A stretch of DNA of 64,000 nucleotides from Micromussa lordhowensis (GCA_964020085.1 OZ026597.1:6490594-6554593), one strand, 5' to 3'; counted from the stretch's first letter, positions 1-11,900 are shown. Program-made: numbers and translations. The notes: generated by a model from the sequence alone, not told the origin.

Positions 1-69
1 ATGAATACCTTAGCTCGATGTGCATTTAGCACCTCATTGTTTGTTACTTTTGTATATTCAATATTTCAG

Positions 70-203
70 CGGGATCCCGTCTGCAGGCTTTATTTCCTGA
101 CGTGACCAGCTGGGATTTAGTCAGCGCTATCCGTCATTCCAGATCTCAACAAGCTGCAATTAACAGACTTCAAGCTCAGGGATATGTTATGACTGAATAT
201 TAA
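70..203 (+). CDS. Terminal exon of an unidentified gene (5' part outside window)
   Basis: A splice acceptor (T-rich tract ending ATTTCAG at 69) is followed by an open frame, entered with two bases of a split codon, that runs to a TAA at 201-203. It encodes about 43 residues ending GYVMTEY. The peptide begins GSRLQALFPDVTSWDLV and continues with an alanine/glutamine-rich helix-like stretch, which looks like a CUE/UBA-type three-helix ubiquitin-binding fold. That resemblance is inference from sequence character only. The rest of the gene lies left of the window. I do not recognise the family. The Penelope-type repeat starts about 200 bp downstream. Confidence 0.5.
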
Positions 204-397
204 ACCAGGTAAATACACGCGCTATTTGGCCTACCGAATCAACTAGAAAAAGCAAAAAAAAAAAGCGTCACCCTCGAATGAGCGCAGCACGTGACAGCAG
301 AAACAAACGACTACTCAAAGCGAGCTCTCGAATAAGCGTCCGATGAAAAAGTCGAAAAACTTAATACGCGCACCGGTACTTTTTCAAGTAAATAGAG
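204..397. other. Non-coding 3' flank of the upstream gene
   Basis: No exon-like frame. It contains an A-rich stretch at 250-265 shortly after the terminal exon stop. Confidence 0.4.
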
Positions 398-518
398 CAC
401 TGTGATGTTCGCTCTGACGAAGGGCTAACGCTCGAAACGTCAGCTTTTCGAATCTCTTTACGGTGGCCAATTCACATTATCAACTCTGTTGATAAAACCA
501 AATTATCTTGTAATACTC

Positions 519-557
<39 letters not shown>

Positions 558-560
558 ACC
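398..560 (+). repeat. Penelope-associated dispersed repeat, copy 1
   Basis: This segment matches 1964-2165 (same strand) and, in part, 53424-53500 (opposite strand). It contains a hammerhead-like core followed by a block that can pair with flanking sequence (ACGGTGG...CACATTATCAAC). Repeats of this type are known to me as the ends of Penelope-like elements in cnidarians; no reverse transcriptase is attached here. Assignment to the Penelope class is established-knowledge inference, not shown by the repeat itself. Confidence 0.55.
414..441 (+). ncRNA. Hammerhead-ribozyme-like core (Penelope type)
   Basis: CTGACGA at 414-420 matches the conserved CUGANGA box. It is followed by a short stem-loop (421-433, GGGC/GCTC with one G-U pair and a TAAC loop), then GAAAC at 434-438 and a GTC cleavage triplet at 439-441. 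This is the order of a type I hammerhead with a minimal stem III, as described for Penelope-like retroelements. The flanking stem I is weak (about three pairs), so activity as a monomer is doubtful. Confidence 0.5.
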
Positions 561-1344
561 TTTATTACTTTGATCTTATTTAGTTGGATGTCCCAGCATT
601 TTGTAGTTGTGACTGGCCGTGTTGTTCATGTGCCTATGATCTATAATTTTATGACTGAAGGGTTAATATTTGACATTTAATACCTTGCTTACATTTTATC
701 TCTTTACAGCTGGCTTTTTCTTTTTCTTCTGAAGAGTAATCAAGGCTTGCAGCCGAACTGCGCAATGATATTACTGAAAATAAATTTTCCTTAAACAGCT
801 TGATTCTTTGTTACATCTCATGAGCTTATTTCTCCGTGGTCAGTGCTGTAATCTTAAACTGACAGAACGATTTAAAAGACCATGTAAAGCAATAGTCTCT
901 AACGTATCGCACATGCTTGCTTTTATTCGTTTTGTTTTGTTTTTCTATATGCGGGTTAAGAGTTTCATCTCTATATGAAACTCGCCAATGTTTTGTCTGT
1001 GTCAGAAAACCATCAGCTTTTAACCTCGATATCATGTAACCGTACCATAATTCCTTGGGGTCTGGACAGTAACCAATCGCCCATGAATTTGATTGGTTTA
1101 AACAGCAACTCGGTGTGACTAGTATTCTCCTAAGAAAGGGTGTCTTTATTTTTGGACTGATATAAACAATTAAGCGACGGTGTGCTCGTATTAATTAATT
1201 ACTGAGAACATTACTTCATTGTTCTTGAATTTCAGTCTTGAATGTTTTGCTGTTCTGCATGTAAGCTTATGTTGTCGGGGAAATAAAAATATGATTGAAA
1301 GGATATGTTTAATTCTCGCTATATATACAATAAACAAATTAAAG
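561..1344. other. Intergenic DNA, nothing recognised
   Basis: AT-rich sequence. Only short open frames are present on either strand and none has splice-site support or a recognisable domain. Confidence 0.4.
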
Positions 1345-1470
1345 CATAGAAAGTGCTTTGTACGGATTTTTATTCATTCGTTGGAAAAAGAGCGAGTGAG
1401 CGTAGCGAACGAGTGAGTTTTCCAAAGTTTTGCAACTCGTGAATAAAAAATCGTACTTCACACTTTCCAT
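1345..1470. repeat. Small foldback (hairpin) element
   Basis: Two diverged inverted arms meet at the centre near 1413 (GCGTAGCGAACG). The left arm starts AGAAAGTGCTTTG and the right arm ends ACACTTTCCATG. The whole region can form an imperfect hairpin of about 55 bp, as a short MITE would. It carries no protein coding. Confidence 0.4.
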
Positions 1471-1963
1471 GCAGTAATCTATATGTCAGTCAGTCATGTA
1501 TGTATGGATATTCCCTTCGTTACAATTCATGCACGTCTTAGCCGCTTGGTCTCCATTAAACACAGTTAAGATCTCCTTGAATCGAAGTGGGAAAATCTCT
1601 GAATGTGTTTTCTTCCTGGATTGGAATCGATGTCCCGCAAATTACACAGCTAATTTCTTGTTGACTCCGTCTTCTACCAATACTTGCCAAGTTATCGAGG
1701 CACATAAGACAAAATGAACGCAAGCAAGGTCAAGTTTTGGGATCTTTAAGCGTTTCCAAGCAAATTGAGCATTTTGTTGTTGCTTCGAGATCTTCCCAAC
1801 ATCATGTTATGAATAAACTTGAGAAATTGCAAGACCTTTCGCAAAGCTGGAGGAAGGGACACTTGCTGAGCTTGGACTAAATTCTTCAATTTATAAAAAC
1901 GCAAGTGTAGGCCTCCTAGCGTACCAGCATGTCTACATTTTTTAGATACTGTCATTCTAGTTT
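1471..1963. other. Intergenic DNA, nothing recognised
   Basis: No convincing gene, RNA or repeat structure was seen. Confidence 0.35.
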
Positions 1964-2165
1964 TATGTCAAGATAATTTGGCTTTATCAACTGGGTTGAT
2001 AATGTGAATTGGCCACCGTCCGACGAAGGGCTAACGCTCGAAACGACCAGCTTTCGAATCTCTTTACGGTGGACAATTCACATTATCAACCCAGTTGATA
2101 ACGCCAAATTATCTTGTAATACTCCCACCGGCGCAGCACCACAGTTTCTTTAAAAACTTACCCCT
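1964..2165 (+). repeat. Penelope-associated dispersed repeat, copy 2
   Basis: Close copy of 398-560. Here the hammerhead-like core (2019-2047) has CTGACGA changed to CCGACGA and the GTC triplet changed to GAC, so it should be inactive. It is flanked by an inverted pair: ATCAACTGGGTTGAT...ATTGGCCACCGT on the left and ACGGTGGACAATTCAC...ATCAACCCAGTTGAT on the right (about 1987-2096), giving a long hairpin around the ribozyme-like centre. Confidence 0.5.
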
Positions 2166-2641
2166 TTTTATTAGTTTTATGTTAGGTGTTTCACGTCAAA
2201 GTGCATTAAAATATTAGATGCAAACTTTACCAGTTTTGTTCAGCACCAGATTAGATTACAAACACTGTCTTGCCCGCTTTGTTTGCCATATAATGCCCTT
2301 AATGATTCCTCCACGATCTCCTGTAACTTGTTTTAAGGTCTTTGAAGGTTTCGTGCGCTTTAAAAAGCAGTTTTAGATGTCACATAATCGCTCAAAATCG
2401 AGTGACATAGCGTGACTCAAATCACCGAAAAATCACGTGTCCAAGCTCGTGCACTAAATTGTCTGAACACAAAAAAGCCAAGAACATATCATGGCTTCGC
2501 GTTCGTAGATAAAAAGCTAAGGGCATGGAGCAATTGTTTTGCAGACAGGGTCACAGATCGAAAGAAAACTCACAGGAAAAGTGCACAGGAAACTGTACAC
2601 TTGAAACAGAATGCCTCAAGGCAAATTCACAACCATTAAAT
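2166..2641. other. Intergenic DNA downstream of AFG2B
   Basis: A 75-codon plus-strand open frame at 2412-2639 starts with ATG but resembles nothing I know and overlaps the AFG2B 3' side. No gene is called. Confidence 0.3.
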
Positions 2642-2647
2642 TTTATT
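2642..2647 (-). terminator. Putative polyadenylation signal of AFG2B
   Basis: AATAAA on the minus strand (TTTATT on plus), about 270 bp beyond the AFG2B stop codon. It is the first canonical signal I noticed there. Confidence 0.4.
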
Positions 2648-2917
2648 TAAATAATATTTTGCCGTATACCTTAAGTTTACAGACTGAATACTTCAGAAGG
2701 TTGATTTCACGGCAATTATTGATTATGAGAAAAACTTTAGTTTTCAGATCGATTTTGCCCTACATCAAAATGACGAAAATAGAAACTTAATATTTATGTT
2801 TAAGAAAAGTCACTTCTGAAAAATACTAAAAGGGAATTCAAACCTCGTCACTAATTTACTATCTCTGGTCAGTGGAAGTTAAGCTTAGCTTAGTTTATAT
2901 GTTAGGAAACCAAGGTT

Positions 2918-5900
2918 TCACCTTTGCATCAGTTGAAATCTCTCTAGTTGTGCCGTTGTTAGGGAAGGTTTTACTGTCGACAGGGCTGCCATGAAATGTT
3001 TTTTCTCCACTTCACCAACCAACATGCCTCCATCTTCAAGAGCATACAGTGCTGCCTGCGAAATAACCAACAATGTCAACCAACCATCAAAATCAGGTGA
3101 AACGCTTACTCTATAAATAGGTCACCGCGGTTTATCGGTCCTCATCCCATTTCAGGTAACTGAGTGAGCCCGCGAAATTAGTAAGCGTCGTCGCTTAGCA
3201 ACATGACATATTCTGAGGGCGACGAGCTGACGTGTAACTCTCGGAATACTCGTAATGTTCTGATTGGTTAACAAAATGGGATAATCTTCGGCTGCTTCTT
3301 CGGTGAATTTCGAAAGAGTTGTTCACTTGACTACCGTAACTTTTTGGAAACACTAAAATCTTCTCCACTATACCATAAAGACGCTACCTGTCACGATAAA
3401 TTAAGAAATTTATTTTTGCGATACAGTCTGTACACCTTGAAACTGGAGGAATCGCACAAGTTCTTTTTAATGAGATTGAAGCATAACAAACAGGTTATCA
3501 ACTGAAAAGAGACGATGGTTAGCACTGAAAAGTCCAAAATTTAATTAAACCACGTACTTGAACAAAGTGGGTAGATTTTTGCACATTTTTTGTCAGATAT
3601 TGCCCAATTTCTTACCTCTCTACACAAGTTTTCAAGATCAGCGCCTGAGAACAACTCCGTGTTCAAAGCAAACTCCTCCAAATCCACGTCCTCTGCCAGG
3701 GGACTGGCACGAGTGTGCACTCTCAGGATTTGCAACCGAGCCTCCACGTCTGGAGGAGGTACATAAATGATGCGGTCGATACGGCCCGGTCTCAGAAGGG
3801 CCTCGTCAATAGCATCAGGCCGATTGGTGGCTGCGACGATGAGAACATTTTTCACAGTTAAGGAGCTAAGGACTTTTAATCTCTGCGTATTAACCGAAAT
3901 CTCTTCATTTTCCAAGTGTGCCGACCGCGAATCGTCTCGCATCAGCTGCTTTCCATTATTTCCTTGTCCTGATGGCTTTGTGTTTCTTTTCGCTGATTGG
4001 TAGATATTCGCCAATGTTCCAACACCATCCATTTCGTTTAGCAGAGTTGACAGTAACCTCCCCTCCACCCGAGTACCGCTCGTCCCAGACCGTTTGCCGA
4101 CGAGGGCATTCAGTTCATCAAGGAACAAAACGGACGGAGCTGTTGCGCGGGCCTTGGTGAACACCTAAGAGCAATCGATAAACAGATATGAATTACACAG
4201 TTGCTTTGAGAATGCGTAACTTCCCTGGGTTGGTTGCCAGAAACATAAACATTTATTGAAATTATCCCCGCTTTCGGCTGCGTTGATTTAGTTTTGTCAC
4301 GTTACTGCTCATCTTGAAGAAATGTACGGTAAAGCACGTGCACTAAACATGCATTTCCCCCCATAATTTAAAGAAAATAATAAAATAAACAAGCTGGTCT
4401 CTGTAGGGATTATAGCTACGCTAACGACTCACATGAATACAGAGACAGCTTGTAGAATATATCCATCTTACCTCTCGTATTTTGCGCTCCGCGTCTCCAA
4501 CATAAGACGAGTACAACTGCGCACAACTGAGGGCCAAAAAGGTGCACTTACAGGAGGTGGCTGCCGCACGCACTAGGGTCGTTTTACAGCATCCCGGAGG
4601 GCCATACAGGAGAACGCCCCTGGGACGTTTAAGGCCAAGACGCGCAAAAGATTCTGGATGTTTGAGAGGCCATTCAATTGCCTGTAAATATAACAATTTG
4701 TTAGGATTATCAAAAGGAAGTTAGTGAATACTAGTATTATTCACTTTTCGCTCACGTTCCTCGAGTTTCACTCTCTCTCACTTGGCACTCGTACTTTGCG
4801 CCTTACACTCGCATCGCTTACTTTGCATCCTGTTTTCAAGCTCAGCCTCCCGCATTATGCGCGTATTCTCGGTTGGTATTTGCGTTTCCGCGTTGCGTGC
4901 GTGTCTCTGGCGTTCCACTGAAATCCCTCGCGCCCGTGTATCCCACCTTGTGCTCATTGTACATTGTCAAGAAATATATAACAATTATTTCATGAGCCCG
5001 AGTTGGATATGAAGTGATAAAATAACCAACGAGCGCGTAGCGCTCGTTGGTTATAATCACTTCATATGCAACAAGGACGAATGGAATAATTGTTTTAGTA
5101 AATTCTCAAACCGGGTTTTGCCGCCGATTTTTCTTTCGGCCATTATAGAGGGCTGAAGTTGAATACTTCGTGCGGAAAATTAGACTTGCCGCACTATTTT
5201 CCATACGACGTAAAACTCCGACTATTGTCTCATAGTCGGGGTTTTTTAGCCAATCAAAAAGCTAGAAATGCAATAGTCGGAGCTAAGAATTTACTAATAC
5301 AAGTTAACTTTCACCATTCGGTTTCGAGCTCAAAATGTTATATCTCCTTACACACTTCGTGGTATAAATTATATATTTTGTATACATTATTGCGATATCT
5401 CTAAGCTGTCAAATTTTCTTTTTTCTGCGTGACCATGTAATGAAATTGAAAAATTATTGTTGCAGGCTATTTGGAAAGTGTGCAAAACGCACAGCCCTGT
5501 AACGTATCATTCCCACCTGCTTCAGGGCTTGTTTCACATCTTGTAGTCCCCCGATATCTTCCCAGCTCACAGGATTCCATTCAACCATTCCTTCCAAACC
5601 ACGGTACATAGATGGAACAATATAGCACAGTGCTAGCTGGAAATCGGCCATGGTTATTTCACCAATGTTATCTAGCCGGAACAAATTTAAATTTGGAAGA
5701 CTAAGTTAACCATTTACCACTGCATTTTGAAATAACACACTATGTTGATTCATACACTTCTAGCTAATCTTGTTCCTAAACTATTTCCTTATCAGCAAAG
5801 CTAGGGGAATCGCTGTTCAACCAATCAAGTGCACAGTTTCCCAAATCAGTTTCCTTGGCATTAAGGAGCTAGGAGCATTGTTATTTCCGTGGATAGGAAT

Positions 5901-8713
5901 GTAAGTTCATTGAAGGTCTTCCCCACACTTACCCTAGCATTTAGCTGGAGAGAGGTACTGTGAGAGTACACAACATTATAACCTCAGCTAAGACTTGAAC
6001 CCAGACTCCTCAATCCAGAATTTAATTACATTACCTTGATTATCTTTCAAACTTTCTTGTACACTTAAACTGTCCCTGTTCCCACTGTTGCTCTGATTTA
6101 TCATTCTTTTTAGGGCCACAAATGCTGCTTCCTGGGATAAAGAGGCTATATCAGCTCCAACATAACCTAACGTCAGTTCAGCGACATGTGCTAGATCAAC
6201 CTCATCTGACAATTTCAGAGATTGCGTGTGAGCTTTTAGGATAGACAATCTCTGCATGGCATTTGGCACTCCAATCACAACCTGAAAACACATACAAACC
6301 ATTCAAGATATTAGATATTATGCCAAAAAGAGCATAGATATGATAGCCAAAAACTAAGAAGATTTCACATACTGATTGAAAAGAAGTTGAACCGTGTTTG
6401 ATATAAACTTCTCAAACTCATTGAAAAAAAGTCATCAAGCTTTAACAAAGAAAATCATAAATACATGTTGATGTTGAATAACCATAGATTTCAATGACTT
6501 ATTTCCCGATGTTTTTCTTAGTACCAATTTTGAGTGCATAGATTTTATATATCAAACTCTTGAGATAGTGTTCTACCGCATTTCCAGACACCTTGAAATT
6601 TGTCACAACATCCTCTGCTGCATGTCATAATTTCACCTCTCTACTCTATGTTTAGAAATATGTAACACATGGTCTGTCCCGGGTACTCATCGTACCTTTT
6701 AGGGATTAAATTAGCATTTTTGGTACCTCTGAGACTGAAGGTGTTAAGCCTAACAAGATCCACATTGAAAGTGAAGAATGATCATCGCAGTATATTTTCC
6801 AATTTAAGCAATTGGAAAGAAGAAGCCTGAAAAACATCAGGGCTTCAACGGGCTTTGAACCCAATATTCCTCTCAGTGATTCTGAATGTGTAAATAAAAC
6901 AAACTCTTGAGACAGTGGTTTATCACATTTCCATACACCTTAAATTTGTCAAAACTTCCTCTGCTGCATGTCATAATTTCACCTCTCTACTCTGTATTTA
7001 GAAAATTATGTGGTAAGGCATGGCCTCTCTTGTTTGAAATATTATTGAAGGCCTAGTTGTAAGTTGACAATGTTTTTGTTACAATTTTCTTTACACTACA
7101 ATTTTAGTGATTTAAGCTACCATTTAACCTAACCTCTCTATCAAGTCTGCCTGGTCTTCGTAATGCAGGATCAATTGCATTTGGTCTGTTTGTTGCTCCA
7201 ATGATGACGAGTTGGCCACGAGATTCCAAACCATCAAGAAGAGTAAGAAGCTGGGCAACGATTTTATTCTCTTGTTCATTTCCACTGCTTCCTCTCTTTG
7301 GACACAGAGCATCAAGTTCATCAATGAATAAAACACATGGACCATGCTGTGAAGCCTTCCTGAAGGAAAAGATGACAAATATTTCAACGTATGGTAACTA
7401 TGATTGTTAACCTGAGCTGTACTTACTATTACACATCATTCACCCCTGTGCTATCACTAAGGTTAATGGTTAAATTGGCACTTGGGCTTTATACCCCCAG
7501 AGATATATCCCAGATTCCAATAGTGGCATGAATACATATGGAGAGTTGCTACCTCCCCCCTCCCCCTTAGTAAAATGATAGACAATTTCACGTCATGTCA
7601 AGTTAGTCAGACAATTTCACAAGATGGATGGATGCACATGAACAAATAAATTTGCTTAACATTTGCAACTGATGAAGGGGTTTCTCCTGAAATGTCTCTA
7701 TCAAAAGGATACATAAGCACTTTTTGTAAACTTAATCAACGAATGCAATGTCCAATGACTGACTGTTATTTCCAGATCTGGAACAGTCACTCCTTGTTAC
7801 CTCGCAATCTCAAAAGTTTTTCTCAAATTTTCTTCACTCTCTCCTGGATGTGGCCCAAACACATCTGTGCCATTCAATGCTATTAACTGTGCACTGTACT
7901 GTGAAGTTACACTCTTAACAACGAGAGTCTTCCCAACCCCTGGAGCTCCTTGGAGTAAAATTCCCTTAGGGCTCTCAAGTCCTAAATGACTAAAGCACTT
8001 TGGATACTGAAAAGGATAGCTTAGCACTTCTTGAAGTTCTGTCACTGCATCATCAAGACCTGCTAGGATCTCATTGTTCTCCTTTCCAAACTCACATCCC
8101 CTACTGACGGACTGAATAATAATTTTTGTTTTATCAGTGACCTTCACTGGGTTATCCTCTAGGGATTGGGTCGAGGGTTCTGTGGAGAGTATCAAAATAT
8201 TTGCGATTCCTTTAGATGAGCTCTGATTGTTTCTAAATTCCTTCGGCTGAATAACGCATCCCTGCATAACGATACAACCTCTTAATAAACAGCCAGAAAC
8301 TCTTTCTCTCTTCATCTCTCGTGCAACTTCAGTCAAGTTGTGATCAAAATCTTCAGCTCCTTTGCGAAAAAATATAGACACAACAACGGTTTTTGCATCC
8401 ACAGTCTCAACGATAACAATATTATTTTCTGATATGTACTTTTTGTGACAGGTATTGTTCATCTTACACGTATTCGTGCTGTTCGGAAGGGACTAACAAG
8501 TGAATCAAATTGAATAACATTGTCGTTGCCATTAGTTCTTGGCCACAACGAACAAAATACAAATCCAGAGTCAACTGTTAGTCGAACCGGGGAATTGATC
8601 TTTCCATCAATTTTTTCAAGTATTCTTGGTGCGATTCGACATCTACCAGTGTTGAAATCTTTTGCTTCACAGTCAACACAACTCAGTTTAAACTCAGTCG
8701 TTCCGTCCGCCAT
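2918..8713 (-). CDS. AFG2B: AFG2B (SPATA5L1) type tandem AAA+ ATPase, eight exons
   Basis: ATPase of the AFG2/CDC48 family. In humans it acts with AFG2A in cytoplasmic maturation of pre-60S ribosomes. Exons read by eye (minus strand): 8713-~8468, ~8462-7801, 7359-7134, 6281-6035, 5671-5517, 4681-4472, 4164-3616, 3055-2918. From exon 2's end onward all junctions are GT-AG and all phases agree, giving roughly 810 codons (human about 750). First AAA domain: Walker A GAPGVGKT, Walker [11 protein letters not shown], then GATNRP and RRPGR. Second domain: Walker [20 protein letters not shown] (Asn where Asp is usual), AATNRP and LRPGRIDR. An insert of about 50 residues precedes AATNRP, a place where human AFG2B also has a small insert. 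The C-terminal exon (ending [14 protein letters not shown]) aligns with the human tail. The start ATG lies in a TISU-like context. Exons 1 and 2 are in different frames (see findings). The gene is divergent from mL54. Confidence 0.9.
4978..5094. repeat. Foldback element in an AFG2B intron
   Basis: Inverted arms: AACAATTATTTCATGAGC... on the left and ...GGAATAATTGTT on the right. The centre is a near-perfect hairpin, AACCAACGAGCG-CGTA-GCGCTCGTTGGTT at about 5023-5053. It lies in the intron between the exons at 5517 and 4681 and encodes nothing. Confidence 0.55.
6555..7025. repeat. Duplicated intronic block in AFG2B
   Basis: About 115 bp starting AAACTCTTGAGA occurs twice, at roughly 6555-6670 and 6900-7025, with some divergence. 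Both copies contain CTGCTGCATGTCATAATTTC. They lie in the intron between 7134 and 6281. Confidence 0.6.
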
Positions 8714-8998
8714 GTTGTTTTGACCATGTGCGTTGATTTCCGTTCTTTGAGGGGTAGTGACAGTTGAAGTTTTGTTACTGGTAAGAATTGTAAGATCGTA
8801 TAAATGTAATTTTTTTTACTTTAGAACTTTCTTTCCCGGCATATGCTTACATGTAAGGTTAGTGTTAAATAAATGTTTTGAAAAGTACGAAACCTTTAAT
8901 TTCAATTTTTCACCTTGACACATTCTCTCTTCCCCTCCTCCCTGGTAAAGAAGAAATAAAGTAAATCTGTAAGGACTGCGGGCTCGTAAAGAATCAAA
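8714..8998. promoter_or_regulatory. Bidirectional promoter between AFG2B and mL54
   Basis: 285 bp separate the two divergent start codons. Both starts lie in a TISU/YY1-like context: ACAACATGGCGGAC on the minus strand (AFG2B) and CAAAATGGCGGCAG on the plus strand (mL54), against the consensus SAASATGGCGGC. This implies very short 5' UTRs and initiation close to the cap. No TATA box was evident near either start. Confidence 0.55.
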
Positions 8999-11900
8999 AT
9001 GGCGGCAGCGAGATGTGTTCGAGCTCTGTGGACAAATCAGGTTTTATCAGCGAGGATTTCAACAAGGCTAACAGCTCCGCCAGCAAGTTTATTTTCAAGT
9101 GAATCAGGTAAAATTTTACATGTAAGAGGGTCTAGAACATTCAGGGTTTTAAAAATAGCTCTATATCAACCATGCTGTTAAGTGTCAGCTATTAAAACAA
9201 AATTGTCAACTTTCAATCTCCTGAGGTATGTGGTGGCAGAAAATAATATGTAACTCTTATCACCCCATGCTCCTAGAAAAGAGGGTCAGAACCTGAGGGT
9301 TTTTATATGTAATGCCTGGATTGGCCCAAGTTGGGCTTGATATTTTTAATCAAAAGCTCCTTATCTGGGATTGAGAGATAACCAAGATCTTTATTTGTGT
9401 CGTTTGACTGCGTTTAAAACGTTTGTCTTCCCTGCTAATGTTTAGTTACAGTTTGATATTGCATAAACGTGATAGCGAATTTAAAGCTGATACTCATCCT
9501 GGTGGACAAGATCCATCCATCAACCAATTTTTCTTTCCGGAAGAAGGCGATGTACATCTCTCAAAAGCAGAAGAAATTTCCTGTGAAGGCCCACTTACAG
9601 AAACAGAATGTTTCTCTTCCTTGAAACAAATGGCCGACAGCAAAACCCCTGGGACAGACGGTCTACCAGCAGAGTTCTACAAAATATTTTGGAGCGATAT
9701 TTCGGACGCTCTTATTGCTGCGCTTAACTTTTCATACGACAGCAATAAATTATCAATTACTCAGAGACGAGGATTAATAAAACTCATTCCCAAGAAAGAA
9801 ACAGACCTTAAAAATCTTAAAAATTGGCGACCTTTATCTCTTTTAAACTGCGATTACAAAATAGCCGCAAAGTCAATCGCAAATAGAATCCAAGCTACTC
9901 TCCCAAAACTCATCAATAATGACCAGACAGGATTTATCAAAGGCAGGTTTATTGGTGAAAACATACGTTTGATCGATAGCATCATTAATTACACCGCTAA
10001 TACAAATATCCCTGGTTTGATTCTGCTTTTAGACTTCGAAAAAGCCTTCGATACCCTTGAATGGCCATTTATTGAAAAAACGTTACAACACTATGGCTTC
10101 GGCCTCTCGATCCAAAAATGGATACGAACTCTTTATTGTGATATTGAAAGCTGCATAATAAACAACGGATGGATGAGCGATTGTTTTAAAATCGAAAGAG
10201 GGGTGAGACAAGGCTGCCCTTTATCCCCATATTTATTTGTTCTCTCCGTCGAAGTTCTAGCTAACGCAATCCGACGGGACCCTAGTATTAAAGGTATCTC
10301 AATCAGCCAAAATGAAATCAAATTAAGTCAATATGCTGATGATACCACTTTAATTCTAGATGGCTCACAAGACACGCTTAAAGCCTCGCTCGACGTTATG
10401 GAAAAATTCAGCAAGATATCTGGCCTCAGACTTAACAACAAAAAAACGGAAGCGTTATGGATAGGTTCAAAGGCGAGAAGCTCAGAGCGCTTGTGTCCAG
10501 AAAAAGATTTCAAATGGCAAGAGTTTAAAATTAAAACACTAGGAGTCTGGCTCTCGATAGAGCCTGAACTAACGATGATGCTGAATTTCGAAGAAAAAAA
10601 CGAAAAAGTTCAGAACGTACTTAAAAACTGGCAGTATCGAAGATTAAGTTTACTTGGAAAAATCACTATATTAAAAAGCCTAGTCGCCTCCCAGCTGGTT
10701 AATGTCTTTTCTCCTCTGCAAACAAACCACCAAGCTATCAAAGAATTGAACGAAGCTTTCTATCATTTCCTGTGGGATGGGAAACCGGACAAGATTAAAA
10801 GAAACATTATAATCAACGAGTATAGCGATGGAGGGCTTAAAATGATTGATCTTTTCGCATTCAATAAATCTTTAAAAACTATCTGGATCAAAAAATATCT
10901 TAATAAAACAAACATGGGAAAATGGAAACTTTTTTTTGACCTAGAACTTGGCAGATATGGGGGGGAAGCTGTGTTTTTGGGTAACCTAGACAAAAAAGAT
11001 ACGAAAAACTACTTTCAAACTTCTGATATTTTCATTACTGAAATACTACTGATTTGGACCGAGGTAAATTTTAATAGCAACATCTCTTCCTTGGAGCAGT
11101 ATAAAACACAGCGTCTCTGGAATAATTCTTTGATAAGAATCGACCGCAAACCTGTATATTTTCGAGAATGGCTTGCCAAAGGAATTTTGACAGTTGAGTC
11201 TCTTATAAAAGACGAGACCTGTTTCCTCTCCTATACAGAGTTTTTAAACAAATATCATTGCAAAAGTTGCCCACTTGCTTTCAATGGGATTATTACAACT
11301 TTAAAGACAATGAGGATGAGATTTAAGGAAAATATCGACAGGGGGGAAACTGCCGAGGTTGAATCTTTCACTAAAGCTTTCCAAAGAACGAAGAAACCCA
11401 GTAATTTAACGTACAGAAATCTCGTTGCAACAAAGAGTGAAAAACCAAGAGCTTCCCAAACAAAATGGTACAGAGACTGCGACCTCAATGAGGAAGAAAT
11501 AGATTGGAAAAAAAACATTTCAGCTTGCAAGAACATGCACAAAAAGTACCAAAATTATTATTTTCCAATTTAAATTTCTCCATAGACGTCTGCCCACAAA
11601 TTCCTTTCTGTATAAGATTGCAATTAAAGATAATGATCTTTGCACCTTTTGTCAGGAAGAAACAGACACTTTGCTCCATCTTTTCTGGCAATGCAAGGTG
11701 ACCTCTCTTTTCTGGGGAACCTTTTTTCAATGGCTACAATCATGTTCTTTAATTCAGAAGGGTAGTCACCTTGTCATGACCACTGCTTTGGGGCTGAAAC
11801 CAGACAGTTCAAATACAAAACTGCAAATTAATTTCTCCTGTCTCATGAGCAGATACTATATTTGGAAGTGTAAGTTGAGAGATGAAATTCCCAACCTTCC

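Noticed and set aside
1746..1955. 69-codon minus-strand frame
   Set aside because: No splice sites, domain or conservation seen; length expected by chance in this AT-rich DNA.
5159..5404. 81-codon plus-strand frame in an AFG2B intron
   Set aside because: Antisense to the gene, overlaps a hairpin near 5215-5240 and has no domain or splice support.
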